Of a stretch of DNA of 64,000 bases, positions 34,177 through 45,990 are shown piece by piece; within the stretch, counting starts at the first letter, position 1; the number at the start of each line of letters is the position of its first letter. The stretch spans positions 3,448,358 through 3,512,357 of the forward strand of contig CM043959.1 of assembly GCA_014529385.2 (NCBI GenBank). The letters are read 5' to 3'. Below the pieces are notes generated by a model, which worked only from the letters and a program-made list of their open reading frames with translations, searched no databases and was not told the origin of the DNA. The position numbers and the translations under genes are program-made. This DNA comes from Adiantum capillus-veneris (lineage: Eukaryota > Streptophyta > Polypodiopsida > Polypodiales > Pteridaceae).

Positions 34177-34800
34177 TTATCTACTTGCTACGCGAGCTAC
34201 GGAGCCGCCATTGGAGAAGCGACACCGCCATTGTGTTAGCAACGGCGAGAGCTACGCACAGATACCAAGAGTGCACGCTATCGGCTTCTATGTGTGGTAA
34301 GTTCCTACGAGCTTCGGTGTGAGTTTTCTTCCAACTCGTGTGTCGGAATAGAGCATGCAGCATATCTATAGAACCACAACGAGTAGAGCTACACATTAGT
34401 ACCATCGGGGTCAAGTTTCGATCACTTGTATTTTTCGGCCTGTCTTCATACGCGTTTACTGCACGGAGTGGTTATAGGTTGATTTTACAGTTCAAGTCTT
34501 TAGGGTGTTGTTCTTACCTAGTGTATAGACTTCCCCTTGAGTTTGAGATCGATTCAATGATTCAGGATCCTGTTTCGTATAGCATTCGTTCGTAGTACGG
34601 ATTTCAGTCACTTGCGTATTTTAGAACTTAGATTTGATTTCCTTAGTAGTGATTGTCATTAGAAGGTCGAGTAGGTGATTTGACACCCACCTAGTTGTTT
34701 CCATGCGCCTGCGGGTCAAGCTCCGTCCTCGTCTGACAAATTCTGTTGTTGGTTGAGTTCTCGCTATTTAGCTTCCGCTAGCGGCGTAACCGCCTTAACA
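33811..34800 (+). repeat. 3' LTR of element A
   Basis: 990 bp, same ends as the 5' LTR, with TATATAAG at 34021-34028, (GA)n at 34102-34174 and the half-site TCATACGCGT at 34445-34454. It is followed by GAGGT, the second half of the target duplication. Confidence 0.95.
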
Positions 34801-34805
34801 GAGGT

Positions 34806-36432
34806 ATCCACCTTTAATCCAGAGAAGTAAATGTGGCGAACATCTCGTTTGAAAGAATAGCTCGTGCTCGATCCATGCAATGAGCAAACGACCAAAGGAA
34901 ACTTCTTGGATATGGAAGTTGCTAACTTCAATTTCACCAGTTGGTATGTTGAGCTCTGGAAACAAAACACGATGATGCTTCCAATGTGATTAGAGTCTAG
35001 TTCTCCTTTGAGAGTGTTCTTGTGTTGTCTATTACTTGCTCATCTCACTGACTACAACTGGACTCAGTTGTTCATTCACATTGGTAACCATAACCACCCC
35101 GTCACAAAGGGAGTTTTGTGGTGAGCAATTCAACAAACAAGAGAACATCTGTCTCATGTGGTGTCTAAATCACCAATGACTGGACCTAGGCATTTGCAAT
35201 TGAATCTTGCATAGTAGATGGTTATGGGAGCGATAGTTGAAGAAAACAAGGAGCATATGGTGTCAAACTAGTAAATAGAATGCGACAAGACGGGAGTGGG
35301 GACTTGTGAAGAAAATGTCTACGATCATGTACGTAGGGTAGTGGGGTGGACAACAATGGCAGCACATGTCTACGATCCTGCGTAAGGCCAGCTCCACAAC
35401 TGCCTACTTTTTCTTCGTTCATTTTTAGCTTTGTTTAATGATTAAACTTTGTAGGATTCAAGAAATGAAAATGTTCCAATCTACAAGATGGAGGAAGAAG
35501 ACACACATGCATAGATAATGTTCTGGGAAATGATGAATTCAATGTTGTTGGATAGCGGACACCGTCCAATTGATTTTAGAGGATTTCATGGAAGATGAGG
35601 CTAGAGCAAATTGGAAACATATTTGAATTGTATTTAACAGAGGACCTGACAATGTTATGGAAGGAAAAGAATGCTCATGCTTCTTTCATTGGCAGCAAAG
35701 TTTGCAGATTCACACCATGCAATACGTGCATTAAAATTTCCAAGATGAGCACAAGCGTATGTGTGAATTGTGGTCTTTTGCAAGGATCAAAGAAGAGGTA
35801 CCCACCTCTTACATGAGTTTTACGAGCTTGGTGGACTTATGGCAAAGTGTCCAATTATAACTTGTTGCAAATGCTAAGTAACCCTCGTTGCAGAAAACAC
35901 TTTGTTGGGGTAAACATTGCCAAACACTTTTTTGATAAGAGTCTTGTATTTTAGTGCTCAAATGCAATCCCATAATAGCAATATGTTGCAGGAAGTGGAC
36001 GATCTGTCGTACATTTCGACTACAAACCTTGTTGAAATAAAGCACACGAGTTGACTTGCTGGCAATGAAAACAAAGAAATGTTGAGCTTGTAGGATGCAT
36101 TCTTGTCTGACCTATCAAACGCTTTTCTTCAAAGTGTGAAGATGCTTGCTTTTGTCGAGGGTAGATATCAAAGAGTTGGATCGTCTGCATAAAAACTTGC
36201 TCGTCGGGCACAACAAGGCCTAGCACTAGACCCAATTGCTATGGCTAGAGATATCGAGGATGGAATGAGAGGTACACCACTCTATCAACAACCGACAATG
36301 GAGGGAGAGAATATTATAGTAGCCAGTAAGCAAAAACAGGTTGGGATAGTGAGTTGTGAGGAGGAGAATGCTTCACATAGACTCACTTAAAACATCCTGC
36401 GAACTCGTAGCGGTTTCCAAGCAACTACGAGA
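34806..36432. other. Unidentified DNA right of element A
   Basis: Continuation of the DNA that A entered. No long frame or known motif. The plus-strand open stretch 35595-35816 (73 codons) contains CRFTPCNTCIKISKM but has no family I can name. Confidence 0.4.
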
Positions 36433-36837
36433 GTGGTTGATCAAGTAGTCAAAGAACACAACGGTGGGCTAGTGGTTGAGGAGACATACATTCATAAGAC
36501 AATGTGGGCAATCCGTCATATACCAAAGGGAAGCAGGGTTCAATGTCAAGGGTGGTTAGGATCTAGAATCGATAAATGCAAAAAAATTATAAAGAACACT
36601 GGTGCATGCATTGTTCCACCATCCTTTTGGGGTGTTTGGACATGCAAAATGTGTGATGTTAGTGCTCACGGTAATGGCTCAAAGGCACAATTTATGTGGT
36701 TCTGCAATGATAGTGTGGATCACACGTGGAAAATCTATAACACAATCACTCAATGCCTTGTAAGAGTCCCAAGTATATGGCCAATGGAAAAGGGAGCAAA
36801 CATGACTGCTTCAGAGTTCCTAGAATTGGAGACATGA
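36433..36837 (+). pseudogene. Unidentified open frame, possible retroelement gag relic
   Basis: 134 open codons, the first being GTG and the first ATG at 36502. It contains GACIVPPSFWGVWTCKMC and an Asn/Asp-rich stretch with a CX2C pair, but no domain I recognise. It lies about 700 bp upstream of protease-like relic sequence in the same orientation, so it may be the gag side of that relic. It could also be an unrelated coding fragment. Confidence 0.3.
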
Positions 36838-37210
36838 GGCGTCATAGTAAAGAAGGTTGCAGTTAAGGAAACCAATAATGTCCATTATTGGCTAGGAGTA
36901 TGAATACAAGACTCCAAGAGAGTTGAGTCGGTAGTAACCATGGAAGCCCGGATTGTGCAACACATTGTCTTGAAGGCAAGCATGGATGAAAAATTCATGG
37001 TAGAGATATCTTCGTCACAAATCCGGGGTAAGAGGTATGAAGTTGAAAAATCTAGCCCGAGCATGTGGAAAATGGGCCCGACAAGCACACGCAAGGCCAT
37101 CAATCCTCATCAAGTGAGAGGCCTAGTAGGCTATGGACTAGGACCACCAAGCAAAATCTATATACTTTTCTAAACAATGAGCTGATGGCACCTAGTTAAC
37201 ATTAACGTAG

Positions 37211-38037
37211 TTGGCCATGGTAAGGCTAAAAAGAGAAGACAATGGTGGAACATCTCATGGTGGAGGAAGAACGCAACCTACAATTAAATATAGCTCAAAA
37301 CCAAGCATAATCAACATGTCCTACCTCAAGAGATTCACCAATGCGAAGGTGCATCTCACGAATGAATACACGGGTGAGCTATTGTCTTTATATACTACGA
37401 TTAGAAAAGCAACTATAGGATGTAAAGGAGTAAAGACAATAATGATACTTTACAGTGGGGTCGGAGTTGGGGAGATTGTAATGTATATATACTCAACACA
37501 AAACACCTACATAAAGCATCATATGGCCCTAAAACACCTTACCTTTAAAATACAAAGGAGTAAAGACAATAGCGATACTTCACAGTGGGGCCAGAGTAGC
37601 CATCGCTACAAAAGGAATCTGGGAGAAATGGGAGAGACCAGCTCTCAAGAAAACCCGCATGAAATTGCAACTAGTAGACTGATATGTAGAGAAACCCTTA
37701 AGAATGATATGTAGAGAAACCCTTGAGAATGTTGGAACAAGTACTTGTATCCTCATGCAAGATAGAATACGAACATACCTTTGTTGTAGTAGATTTTGGA
37801 AAAGGCAACAACTTTGAAGTTATTTTGGGGTGACCCTTTATGTGTCAACTCAAGATGGTTCAAGATTGCAGCTATGACCATCTCTACTTATGGCACAAGG
37901 AAATCGCAACTAGGGTCAACCCAAAGAACCATAGTTACAAAAAGTAAACTGAATCCAAATAGAAGACTTTGTTATCACTATAGATGCGAAAACACATTTG
38001 CTTGATTGGCTAGTGAGAGATGCATATATTTGGATGC
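37211..38037 (+). pseudogene. Decayed protease region of an element-A-like retrotransposon
   Basis: In broken frames this matches the first protease region of element A: GVKTIAILHSGARVAIATKG (about 37558-37615; the Asp is now His), EYEHTFVVVDFGKGNN, then a flap-like block (stop, PFMCQLKMVQDCSYDHLYL). A shorter duplicate of the active-site region (GVKTIMILYSGVGV) lies at about 37427-37470. The relic is cut by element B at WLVRDAYIW and resumes at 45787. Many stops show it is old. Confidence 0.75.
38033..38037. repeat. Target-site duplication of element B, GATGC
   Basis: GATGC at 38033-38037 recurs at 45787-45791 directly outside the LTRs. The unoccupied paralogous site at about 63920-63930 confirms that only one copy existed before insertion. 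Confidence 0.92.
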
Positions 38038-39083
38038 TGTTGAAAGGTCAACCTTTCAACAATGCTTCCACAAAGATTCCATAAATATTCCTCAAAGATT
38101 CTCTAAAGATTTCAAATAAAGATGTTGATGAAGTGATGAAGACGAAGATGGATGCTGTAATGTGAAGATACAAGCTCATGGACATCATCGAATATCCCGT
38201 TATTATCATTTTGTAATGTTTACGGGAACTTCATATTTTAAGTCATCAATTGTATTGAGGCCACAGATGCTTGTTGGATGAGCAAAGCCAGCTCACGATG
38301 TTGTAATTAAGCTCTATAGAAGCCTAGGGACAAATAAGGTCATTTTGGTCATACATTAGGTTTTCTAAGGCTTAGTATATAAGCCAAAACCTAAAGATTT
38401 GTAAGGAGACTTCTAATAAATCGGATCTTCTGTGTCGTTGGGAGACTACGAGAGAGTGAGAGAGTGTGTGTGCGCGCTACAGGAGCTACAGTGGTCGGAA
38501 TCGCAAACGGAGAGCAGCAATGTGTTGCCCACGAGGAGAGCTACGCGTTGATGCTTACATCACGCGCGTTTGTCTGTGTTTTGGCAGATTCACCCGCGAG
38601 CTACTTTTGGAGTTTCGGTGAGTAACTGTTGTCCGTTTTTGCATTTCAGCATATCCACGCGATCAGAGCGAGTAGAGCTACACATTAGGTACTTTAGTTT
38701 TCAAAAACGTCGACCTGCAAATACCGGCCAGACATCCTACGCGTTTTCTGCACGGAGGGTATTGAGTAGGTTTTTTTGGTCACGGACCTTAGGGAGAGTG
38801 GCCTATTGGTGTTGATAGGATATCTCTCAAGTTTCGTAACGTTTCGAGAATGTCTAATGGGCTTTTGGCTTGTGGTAGTATCATATGAGACTCTTACATT
38901 CACAGAACCGATGGCATGTAGAGTTGATATCTCTGTAGGAAGTAGTCATTAGTCGGTCGAGTAGAGGTTGACACCCTTTGCTTGCTTCCACGCGCCTGCG
39001 GGTCGAGCTTCGTCCTCAGTTGACATTATATGTTAGGTGAGTTCTCGCTATGCTGACGTCCGTCGCGGTGTATCCGTCCAACA
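38038..39083 (+). repeat. 5' LTR of element B
   Basis: 1046 bp, TGTTGAAAGG to CGTCCAACA. The first 24 bp form an inverted repeat (TGTTGAAAGGT, two bases, then its complement). It contains TATATAAG (38376-38383), the block GAGTAGAGCTACACATTAG, a palindrome half-site AGACATCCTACGCGT (38730-38744) and the conserved U5 end. It lacks 20 bp (GAGCCATTACGGCCAC region) present in the 3' LTR at about 44897; the loss is between TTTTG repeats. Confidence 0.95.
38376..38383 (+). promoter_or_regulatory. TATA box of LTR B
   Basis: TATATAAG followed by CC, as in LTR A. The 3' LTR copy is at 45079-45086. Confidence 0.75.
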
Positions 39084-39084
39084 T

Positions 39085-39102
39085 TGGCGCCGCTGCCGGG
39101 GA
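39085..39102 (+). other. Primer-binding site of element B
   Basis: TGGCGCCGCTGCCGGGGA one base after the LTR, identical to the PBS of element A. The following leader (GACGAGGGCCCTAAGTAGG) is also shared. Confidence 0.88.
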
Positions 39103-39625
39103 CGAGGGCCCTAAGTAGGTGACCGAGACTAGTCCTTGAGGATAGAGGTCCCTCTGGCTTGCCAGAGTATATTCATTCTTTTAGACAGGATCGGAGAGTG
39201 GTGGACTCTTTTGGTCTTAGAGGGAGTCTAGGGAGCGTGTGTCTGGCCTAGATCCTTCGTCTTAGGTAGTATTAGGTGGTAGTTGGTTGTGGTGTAGAGA
39301 GTAGGAGTTGGAGTGGTAGATGTGGTGGTAGGTTGACTTGAGAGTCTGTGTGAGGCCAGGAAGCAACCAAGACATCAAAATCACCATCTCACATTGATGA
39401 GTAGGAGTAGGGTAAGTAGGATATCTTGATTGTTGATCTAGAGTACTTTATGCATGTCTTATTTGCTGTTAGGCTCATCAGAGAAGTGGAAAACACTAAG
39501 TAGGAAAGATTGTAAGTTGTGTTTGGAAGCTGATTTGAAGTCCAAAAGTTTCTGTGATTATTGCTGAGAGCTCTAGAGAGCATAGAGAATATTACTGCCA
39601 GAAAAAAATTGCATTTTAAGATAGT

Positions 39626-41324
39626 AGACATCCTACGCGTAGGATGTCTCCAGGGCACTTTTGGCAGGGAATTTGGGAAAACTGAGGTTACCAGTGTGTT
39701 CAGAAGGGGGGGTTTACCCTAAGTTTACATTGAAACTAAAGTTTTGACCAACTCTTGACACCCAAAAGACCAAAGACGGAGTGTCAAAAACATGAAAACA
39801 AGAAACTTAAGATTCTGAGCACAATTTTACATAAAAACTGGTAGGAATGCTTGAAAAGTAGTGCTCAAGACTTGGGGATGCCTATGGATGAATTCTGCCA
39901 CAAATTTCATCAGTAGACATCCTACGCGTAGGATGTCTAGAGAGTGATTCTGGAAGCAAAAATCAAGTTTTGGCATCATACCCATATTCTGCATGTTGTG
40001 TTGGACACACACACACCAAAGATCATGTCATTTGGACATATAGACTGAGAGTTAAGGGGATGTTACTCTTTCAGAGAAATATTTTCCCAAAAGTGGTGAT
40101 TCTGAGCAATTTTGACATCCAAAATTTGTTGTGATCACATAATCTTGTTATATGCATCAAGAAGCACCTTGGGTAGAAACAGAAGTCCATTCTGAGAAAA
40201 AAGACATCCTACGCGTAGGATGTCTACAGGGTGATCTAGTGGAAATTTTGAAATTTTGAGTTGACCAGTGTGTTCAAAAGGTAGGTTTTACCCTATTTTC
40301 ACCTGGAAGGGAGAACTTGACCATATCTTGACAGGATAAGGCCAGATAGACTGAAATTGCCAGACATCCTACCCAAATTGTGCCAAGGCATTATTCCAAG
40401 ACCAAAACCATAGGATGGCTGCAGGAGCATGATCTAAATGTTGTATTGAGTGCATGTGATCAATTTCATCTCATTTGGATTAGTGAAAGGAAGATTGAAC
40501 AGACTCTAGCACTTTTGACTGAAAAAGCAAGGATAGCTAGTTTTGGGGTCTTTTGACATCCAAATTCAAATCTGAGCATACCATTGGGTTGCTAACATCA
40601 AGGGGAAGCTTTGGGACAAGTATGGGGTCAAACAGACCAAAAAGACATCCTACGCGTAGGATGTCATATGTGTGATTTTGCACTCCAAACTTAATTTTGA
40701 GCATACCACTGTGATCAGCACCTTAAGGAGAGTCCGTGGTTCAAATTTGGGGTAATTCTGAGCAGTTAGACATCCTACGCGTAGGATGTCTACTACATAA
40801 TTCTGAAACCAAAATTCTATTGTGACCATACCATGCTGTCATATAGCCTTAGGCAAGCCTCCTAGTCAATTTTGGTCCAAATTGGAGTTGATTTGACTTA
40901 GGAATTCATCAGAACATACATCAGGCTTTTGAAGCAGATTCTTGATCATTTGACCAACCTATAGGTGCCAAAATCAAAAAGTAAAAATAGCTGTGAGTTA
41001 AGCACATCAAGGGGAAGCTACAGTGCAAGTTTGTGCTGAAACAGAGCGAAAAGACATCCTACGCGTAGGATGTCTCTAGCTTGATTTAGGACTCTAAACC
41101 AATCTATGAGCACACCACTGTGATCAGCACATCAAAGAGAAGCTGGGGTGAAAATTTCAAGTCATTCTGAGCAACAAGACATCCTACGCGTAGTATGTCT
41201 CAAGGCCATTTTCAGGTCCAAATAAAATTCTGAGCATACCATTGTGTTGCTGGACTCAAGGGGAGTCTCTGGACCAAATTTTGTTCAATTCTGAGCATAT
41301 AGACATCCTACGCGTAGGATGCCT
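39626..41324 (+). repeat. Palindrome array of element B (eight sites)
   Basis: 24-bp sites with arm AGACATCCTA and centre CGCG at 39626, 39915, 40202, 40643, 40768, 41052, 41177 and 41301 (start positions); most are perfect, and 40643, 41177 and 41301 have one mismatch. Centre spacings are 289, 287, 441, 125, 284, 125 and 124 bp. A degenerate half-site (AGACATCCTACCC, 40372) sits in the 441-bp gap and is conserved in C. Sequence between sites is a decayed tandem repeat (words such as GAGCATACCA and AAGGGGAAGCT), with the palindrome as its best-kept part. Confidence 0.95.
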
Positions 41325-42011
41325 CTAGGCTAGTTTAAGGGTCCAACTGTAACTTTGACCATACAAGAGTGTTCACAGTGTCACAGAGAGCCCAAATCTT
41401 TTTTCAAAATTGAATTTGGACTCATTTTGACCATTCTAAACTGCATTTCACTGTTTTGGCCATAACTTTCACAAATGGTATCGGATCGGAAAAGTTTTTA
41501 TATCAAAACGTAGCTTGAGAGTGACACTACAGATCTTAGAGGAGAACCTGAACTAAATGTATGCCAACGGCAACCATTTAGTTCAATTTTGAAAAAAAAC
41601 ATCGTTTAAGGCCTCAAAATGCATCCGGAAGTCAGGGGTGTCTAAAACCGACAGTTCGAAAGAATTGTGAGAAAACGGTCACGGTTTTTGAAGACTGCTA
41701 AGTTAGCAGATTGAAATTATCTTGTGGGAAAACCATTGGTCACCCGCTGGAAGGTGCTCAAGGAACAAGTGTGGCCGTCAAAGGTATATCAAGGATTTCT
41801 GCATTCATTGTGAAAAAGTTTGCCAGCTAAATAGAATTTTGTAGATTGTGTGCTAAAGTGAACACAGGTTAGCTCGACTCAAGAATCGCTACAAAGGGAC
41901 CAGTCATTGCAGTATAGTGGTAAGTTGCATAACTTATCACAGTGCTTCCGCTAGATCGAGGCTTGCTAAAAGCTCTAGGAAAAGCGAGCAACCAGACAAG
42001 ACAGTATCAGT

Positions 42012-42098
42012 CTTGGCAAGCAAGGGAGCTAAGAAGTTCAAGCAAAGCCCAATTCAGAAAACTCAGAGATTAAGGCATCCACAAAAGCTGAAGGACCT
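42012..42098 (+). other. 87-bp island identical in elements B and C
   Basis: Matches 56188-56274 (reverse strand) without a single difference, while the surrounding B and C sequences differ by about one base in ten. It can be read as a very basic peptide (SKGAKKFKQSPIQKTQRL) in an ATG-less frame 41917-42129 that ends in TAATAA. A strong 5' splice-site-like GTAAGT (41920-41925) precedes it in both elements. Candidate roles are a packaging signal, an intron element or a short peptide. Confidence 0.6.
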
Positions 42099-42205
42099 AA
42101 AGCGAAAAAGACCGACACAAGGGTGCTAATAATTTTTATTGGCATTGAAGCAAGCAATTAGAGCTATCACTGAACAGGTACAACAAGGGAGTCAAGACGA
42201 AAGCA

Positions 42206-43833
42206 ATGGCATCTCAAAGGAATCAGACTTGTCAGGAAGAAGCTTCAAGTAAATCCACAAATATTACAAGAGAGCAAATTCGGATCTATTTGATTGGATA
42301 CTACAAAGGACTGCCATGCTATGAGGATGTCAATCGGAATTTGTACATCAAGACAAAGAAAGATACAGAGGAAACTCGGACATCTCAATATGTGGAAGTT
42401 GAAACAACGAAGAATGTACTACACCCACATCCAAATTTCATGGAAGACTGTCTGGGATCAATTTACATGAGGCACGGAAAATACATCGACAATGAGATAG
42501 AAATGTTGTACAAGGATCAACTTACAGAACTCTACGCATATCCTCCAAGTATTTTTAGTACAAAGCACAAGATGGAAAACAGAAGTTTGGTACCCTCTAT
42601 GGAGACAAAGACGGTCGATACTACAGGGTTGTCACAAGTCATGAAGTTCCTGTAGAAAACAATCATTACTTTACAGCAGAAGAATTTGGCTCAAGAGGAG
42701 AAGACTACATGTCTAAAGGTGGTAATGTATACCATCTTGTCATGGGTTTACCTCTAACTACGCACCTGGAAGAATTCACACCTACGGCTGTCACTACACA
42801 AATGAGTGACACACCACATGACACACAACAAGGCACAACACAAGACACAACACAAGTCTCGTGCACTGCACCAGCACAAGAGGTACCAGCTATGAAGATA
42901 GCCCAACTTCAAAAAGAACTAGCTTGGTCTCAAGAGCTACTTAACAAAGCACAAGAAGTCATATCACCAGGCATTCAACAGATGGCAACATCAGATATGG
43001 AACACTCTTGGATGGGGGGAGTTCAAACTCAACAAAGAGACCCTATCTCTTCAAGAGTGGGATTAAGAAGTCCAATTTTACAAGAAGCAGTGTCCTTTGC
43101 AGGAGTCCAAGTGGAATTTCAAGAAGCATTGGAAGATGCCGAGCCGGAGGAGAGACCAATGGAAATTCACAATGCCCAATGTAAAAGGTCAGGTCAAGAT
43201 GTCATTGTGGTCGACAAATACGATAGGCACTATGAAATAGCCGATGTGAAAAATATGGATGAGTTTAGCAATTGTGGACAACCTGTAAGTCACATACTTG
43301 GACCCCGTCCAAAAGCACCATCAAGGGAAACGGAAAACAAAGATTCGGTTCGACCTTCACTCTCGGTGCAGAACTCGCCAAAATCAACTCGAAAACATAG
43401 CCCTAAGGCTATGCAGAAGCCCCACGTCAAAGACCATATACTGATGGAAGAATTAGCATCACAACTGCTAGAAAGCATGGATAGTGATTTGATCTTGTAT
43501 GCAAGCAATAATGGAAGCTATTTTCAGCTTCTCAAGGACAAGACGATGAAGGATAAAGAGACAAAGCCAGTGGATACACCTAAGTCAGTCGTAATCTACA
43601 GGTTCATGCATGCAAAGAAGAGGTCATATCTGTATCTAGATACCAAAGGAAACCATTATCAACAGTATTATGGAAAGCTGCCTCGTCCAAAGGGTGCACA
43701 TGTTGAGATAACAACATATTGCGACCAATGTGCCATTGGTCATTTAGTGAAGGACACGCACATGAACACAGTGAGGAGAGTGGAAAAAACCTCGTCGACA
43801 AAAACCCTTCTTGCGAGTGACGGCAGCTCTTGA
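42206..43833 (+). pseudogene. Gag-like protein of element B, frameshifted and truncated
   Basis: Same protein as 54162-56080 in element C. From ATG 42206 (MASQRNQT) the frame runs to 42655. A one-base loss at about 42558-42562 moves the true frame to the one open at 42709-43833. It holds Tyr-rich modules (LIGYYKGLPCYEDVNRNLY, DLILYASNNGSYFQ, YLYLDTKGNHYQQYYG) and a half zinc knuckle, CDQCAIGHLVKD, whose last Cys is lost at the deletion junction (about 43752). It has no standard retrotransposon gag core, so its role as particle protein is uncertain. Confidence 0.7.
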
Positions 43834-44708
43834 AGTCAAATATCTTTTTGCTTCTCTAGCTACGTTCACTCCAGGAAGCACCCATTCAAACTCCTCTCAC
43901 ACCGCATATTGTTTCCCATGCATCTATCTGTGCAAGCATATATAATGTCCCATCATTAGACATTTGCATTTGACACGATTTGTGTTCCACCCATGCACTT
44001 ACACAACAAAATGACGATGACGAAGTGGTAACAGGTTTCATAAGCATTTGCTCAACAACAATGACTCTGATTTCAAGCTACTAACACTTATCCACTGTAT
44101 ATCCAGTAATAGTAGCCATACGGCCATAAGTACTTTAACTCAACAAAACTCGGTTACATCAAACATAAGTACATATAGCCTCACATTTAATGGTGACTAA
44201 AGGCATTTTTTTTCCCACTGGGTTTTTTCCCTTTAGTCCTATCCAGGTATCCAAGACCTTCATTTTGTAATATACGCCACATCTTATTTTTACTATTTTA
44301 TTTTTCTTATAAAAACACAGAAAAGCAGACCAACGACATCCACAAACCACTACATGCTCATCAACTATAGGATCCAAGGGGAGCGGCCCAGAAACAATTC
44401 AAAAAGGCTTCAAGATTACAGGTACACATGCAGGATGACACCCAAAGAACAAACAATACAGAGCTGCCAAGATAAAGACTTGCTGCAACAACAAACCTCA
44501 CTCAACCTATTCACCCTACAACAACCAATGGGAGGGGGAGAGCTATGGCTTCAACTACACTACATGTACAAGAAAAAGGTACCTCTACAACATACAAAGC
44601 ATCTGGTAGAAGCAACTACAACAACAAAAGATTCAACAAACACCAAAACATGAACCACTCGCCAAGGCCACTGCAGACATAGGGTCTTGTCGGGGACGAC
44701 AAGACTTC
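43834..44708 (+). other. 3' non-coding region of element B
   Basis: Matches 50673-51560 of element C. It contains a 72-codon frame (about 44438-44653) kept in both elements, but nearly all its differences are amino-acid changing, so I do not call it a gene. No other structure stands out. Confidence 0.55.
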
Positions 44709-44720
44709 GGAAGGGGAGAG
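44709..44720 (+). other. Polypurine tract of element B
   Basis: GGAAGGGGAGAG immediately before the 3' LTR. Element C has the equivalent CTTCGAAGGGGGAGAG. Confidence 0.88.
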
Positions 44721-45786
44721 TGTTGAAAGGTCAACCTTTCAACAACGCTTCCACAAAGATTCCATAAATATTCCTCAAAGATTCTCTAAAGATTTCAAAT
44801 AAAGATGTTGATGAAGTGATGAAGACGAAGATGGATGCTGTAATGTGAAGATACAAGCTCATGGACATCATCGAATATCCCGTTATTATCATTTTGAGCC
44901 ATTACGGCCACTTTTGTAATGTTTACGGGAACTTCATATTTTAAGTCATCAATTGTATTGAGGCCACAAATGCTTGTTGGATGAGCAAAGCCAGCTCACG
45001 GTGTTGTAATTAAGCTCTATAGAAGCCTAGGGACAAATAAGGTCATTTTGGTCGTACATTAGGTTTTCTAAGGCTTAGTATATAAGCCAAAACCTAAAGA
45101 TTTGTAAGGAGACTTCTAATAAATCGGATCTTCTGTGTCGTTGGGAGACTGCGAGAGAGTGAGAGAGTGTGTGTGCGCGCTACAGGAGCTACGGTGGTCG
45201 GAATCGCAAACGGAGAGCAGCAGTGTGTTGCCCACGAGGAGAGATACGCGTTGATGCTTACATCACGCGTGTTTGTCTGTGTTTTGGCAGATTCACCCGC
45301 GAGCTACTTTTGGAGTTTCGGTGAGTAACTGTTGTCCGTTTTTGCATTTCAGCATATCCACGCGATCAGAGCGAGTAGAGCTACACATTAGGCACTTTAG
45401 TTTTCGAAAACGTCGACCTGCAAAAATCGGCCAGACATCCTACGCGTTTTCTGCACGGAGGGTATTGAGTAGGTTTTTTTGGTCACGGACCTTAGGGAGA
45501 GTGGCCTATTGGTGTTGATAGGATATCCCTCAAGTTTCGTAACGTTTCGAGAATGTCTAATGGGCTTTTGGCTTGCGGTAGCATCATATGAGACTCTCAC
45601 ATTCACAGAACCGATGGCATGTAGAGTTGATATCTCTGTAGGAAGTAGTCATTAGTCGGTCGAGTAGAGGTTGACACCCTTTGCTTGCTTCCACGCGCCT
45701 GCGGGTCGAGCTTCGTCCTCAGTTGACATTATATGTTAGGTGAGTTCTCGCTATGCTGACGTCCGTCGCGGCGTATCCGTCCAATA
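44721..45786 (+). repeat. 3' LTR of element B
   Basis: 1066 bp. It starts TGTTGAAAGGTCAACC and ends CCAATA, so the terminal CA has become TA. It carries TATATAAG at 45079-45086 and the half-site AGACATCCTACGCGT at 45433-45447. GATGC follows directly. Confidence 0.93.
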
Positions 45787-45990
45787 GATGCGTGGAGCAT
45801 CGAAATGCGAGAGCCTTAGAAGGGAGGATTTCATCCTAGAGCGCTCAATAGAAGATAATTACTACGTGAAGGAACCATTTCTAGAGGAGTCGTTTGAACC
45901 CTTTGGATGGGAGAAAGTACTGGCGATGCTAGATGTTTGTGTAAACGATATGACCAATGCAACGTTTTATGACAATCTCATTAAAGCTCA
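45787..45990 (+). pseudogene. Relic split by element B, right half
   Basis: Continues the relic at 38037: RGASKCESLRREDFILERSI, then EPFGWEKVLAMLDVC. It aligns with the region after the first protease of element A (CGAWKCGSLKREECVLERAI, LEWTHILATLDVC). At about 45990-46006 it is joined to LINE L3 by the same junction seen at 63726, so the relic-LINE fusion predates its duplication. Confidence 0.8.

Larger units (their letters stand above)
18812..34800 (+). mobile_element. Complete LTR retrotransposon A (Athila/Tat-like, no RT)
   Basis: 15,989 bp, bounded by two LTRs with TG...CA ends and a perfect 5-bp target duplication. Order: 5' LTR, PBS, leader with four palindromes, gag, zinc-knuckle segment, ORF with two protease-like domains and an integrase C-terminal domain, an internal polypurine tract, a gene-poor spacer with five palindromes, a long coiled-coil ORF, PPT, 3' LTR. 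By eye the LTRs differ by about nine substitutions outside a GA microsatellite, about 1%, so insertion is recent. No RT, RNase H or integrase catalytic core is present, so mobility would need another element. Confidence 0.95.
38038..45786 (+). mobile_element. LTR retrotransposon B (non-autonomous, internally deleted)
   Basis: 7,749 bp with 5-bp target duplication. Its LTRs, leader, gag-like ORF and 3' part all match element C. B joins the zinc knuckle directly to sequence that in C lies about 2.9 kb further on (junction at about 43752), so the protease-like domain and Trp tail are gone. By eye the LTRs differ by about 19 substitutions (near 2%) plus one 20-bp indel, so B is older than A. It sits inside an older element-A-like relic. 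Confidence 0.95.

Noticed and set aside
38619-38650. Apparent 32-35 nt intron in LTR B (GTGAGT ... TTTCAG)
   Set aside because: It is far shorter than the minimum plant intron, and the matching LTR A sequence does not keep both sites.
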